Assembly: GCA_024639625.1 (NCBI GenBank)
Contig: JAHEIA010000008.1
Span: 1 to 16,486 of the forward strand
DNA from: Chromatiales bacterium
GTDB taxonomy: Bacteria; Pseudomonadota; Gammaproteobacteria; Chromatiales; Chromatiaceae
Direction: 5' to 3'
Length of the DNA: 16,486 nt
Position 1 is the stretch's first letter; every line of letters starts with the position of its first letter. The position numbers were made by a program, and so were the translations under genes. This document shows positions 15,657-16,486 of this stretch, piece by piece. Under the pieces are notes generated by a model, which saw only the letters and a list, made by a program, of their open reading frames with translations, was not told the origin of the DNA and searched no databases.

Positions 15657-16133
15657 ATGACCAACAGTATGAAACGCAGGCTATTCCTGAGAAGCTCGCT
15701 AGCCGCCAGCGCGGTCGGTGCCGCCGTGGGGGCGGGTATATTGACACCGCAAGCAGTCTTGGCCGCTTGGAATAAGGAGGCATTCGCCGCGAAAGAGATA
15801 CCCGATGCCCTGAAGGCGCTGCTCGGGTCGGACAGCACCGAAGCTACCGACGAGATCAAGATCAAGGCGCCCGACATCGCGGAAAACGGCGCTGTTGTTC
15901 CGGTGACCGTCTCCACCGGAATGAGCGAAGTGCAATCGATCGCCATCATCGCCTCGGCCAATCCGGTGCCACTCATCGCGTCTTTCGACCTGGGAGGGAA
16001 CGCGGAGGGCTTTGTCTCGACCCGCATCAAGATGGGCAAGACCGGCGACGTTGTCGCGGTCGTGAAATCCGGCGGCAAGCTTTACAGCAACCGCAAGGGA
16101 GTGAAAGTCACCATCGGCGGATGCGGCGGATAA
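15657..16133 (+). CDS. soxY: SoxY, sulfur-carrier subunit of SoxYZ
   Basis: Periplasmic carrier to which thiosulfate-derived sulfur is covalently attached during Sox oxidation. At 158 aa it starts with a twin-arginine signal: K6-R7-R8-L-F-L, then a hydrophobic stretch 15-35, with cleavage near VLA (34-36). An immunoglobulin-like beta fold follows. It ends in the hallmark GGCGG arm (154-158), where C156 is the sulfur-bearing cysteine. SoxZ lacks an obvious signal peptide and is normally co-exported with SoxY. ATG 15657 has AGGAG 7 bases upstream; an in-frame ATG four codons later is less likely. It lies between soxX and soxZ in one operon. Confidence 0.96.
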   Translation: MTNSMKRRLFLRSSLAASAVGAAVGAGILTPQAVLAAWNKEAFAAKEIPDALKALLGSDSTEATDEIKIKAPDIAENGAVVPVTVSTGMSEVQSIAIIASANPVPLIASFDLGGNAEGFVSTRIKMGKTGDVVAVVKSGGKLYSNRKGVKVTIGGCGG

Positions 16134-16185
16134 ACGCCGGCCACTTACGTCGTTAGCGATCACGCGAATCAAGAGGTAAAAAACC

Positions 16186-16486
16186 ATGGCAACGAACTCC
16201 ATTAAACTGCGCGCCAAGGAATCCGGCGGTGTGGTAACTGTAAAGTCCCTTATGACTCATCCCATGGAAACCGGGCAGCGCAAGGATTCCAAGACCGGTG
16301 AACTGGTGCCCGCCCATTTCATCCAGGAAGTAACCTGCAAATCCGCCGGCAATACCGTGATGACAGCTCATTGGAGCGGCGGGGTGTCGAAGAACCCCTA
16401 CCTGTCGTTCAAATTCAAGGGCAAGAAGGGCGACGATATCGAGCTGTCCTGGGTCGACAACAAAGGCGAAACTGATTCCAAGACTG
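16186..16486 (+). CDS. soxZ: SoxZ, partner of SoxY (C-terminal end cut by window edge)
   Basis: Forms the SoxYZ heterodimer that presents the sulfur-loaded SoxY arm to SoxXA and SoxB. The first 100 codons are present; the family is only slightly longer, so perhaps a few residues are missing. SIKLRAK, the SLMTHPMETGQRKD segment (21-34), GELVPAHFIQEV (38-49) and SKNPYLSFKFKG (68-79) are characteristic. No signal peptide is present, as expected for export with Tat-targeted SoxY. ATG 16186 has AGAGGT upstream and lies 52 bases after soxY. Confidence 0.95.
   Translation, partial: MATNSIKLRAKESGGVVTVKSLMTHPMETGQRKDSKTGELVPAHFIQEVTCKSAGNTVMTAHWSGGVSKNPYLSFKFKGKKGDDIELSWVDNKGETDSKT

Overview
The window (about 16.5 kb, GC-rich) looks like chromosomal DNA of a sulfur-oxidising proteobacterium, most likely a gammaproteobacterium. 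The evidence is the ilvB-ilvH-ilvC-pssA-leuA gene order, a BepA-type periplasmic M48 protease, and a soxX-soxY-soxZ cluster for periplasmic thiosulfate oxidation at the right edge. No insertion sequence, phage gene, CRISPR array, rRNA or tRNA was seen. All identifications rest on reading the translated sequence; no database search was run.

Layout. Positions 1-290 (minus) hold the start of a family 4 uracil-DNA glycosylase cut by the window edge. Positions 400-6390 (minus) are a branched-chain amino acid block transcribed right to left: ilvB and ilvH (acetolactate synthase), ilvC (ketol-acid reductoisomerase), pssA (phosphatidylserine synthase) and leuA (2-isopropylmalate synthase). A good sigma70-like promoter and a short Leu-rich reading frame lie between pssA and leuA, so leuA may have its own, possibly attenuated, transcription. 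Positions 6391-6843 are gene-free and contain a perfect 14-bp hairpin just ahead of a MIF/phenylpyruvate tautomerase gene (6844-7188, plus).

Positions 7224-9418 (minus) are a probable three-gene unit: an unrecognised 358-residue protein, a 2-oxoglutarate/Fe(II) oxygenase, and a small degenerate receiver-like protein. An unrecognised helical protein (9534-10088) is read divergently from it. A 64-residue acidic small protein (10397-10591, minus) is divergent from a MoxR-type AAA+ ATPase plus metallopeptidase-like/VWA pair (10956-13330, plus), which ends in a good intrinsic terminator. bepA (13424-14974) follows, then the sox genes (15254 to the end), with soxZ cut just before its stop.

Working together: IlvBH makes acetolactate/acetohydroxybutyrate, IlvC reduces and isomerises it, and LeuA draws 2-ketoisovalerate into leucine. 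SoxX is the small cytochrome subunit of SoxXA, and SoxYZ carries the sulfur intermediate on a C-terminal cysteine arm. The least explained parts are the 7224-10088 block and the AAA+/VWA pair with its divergent small gene. Neither block can be assigned a substrate from sequence alone.
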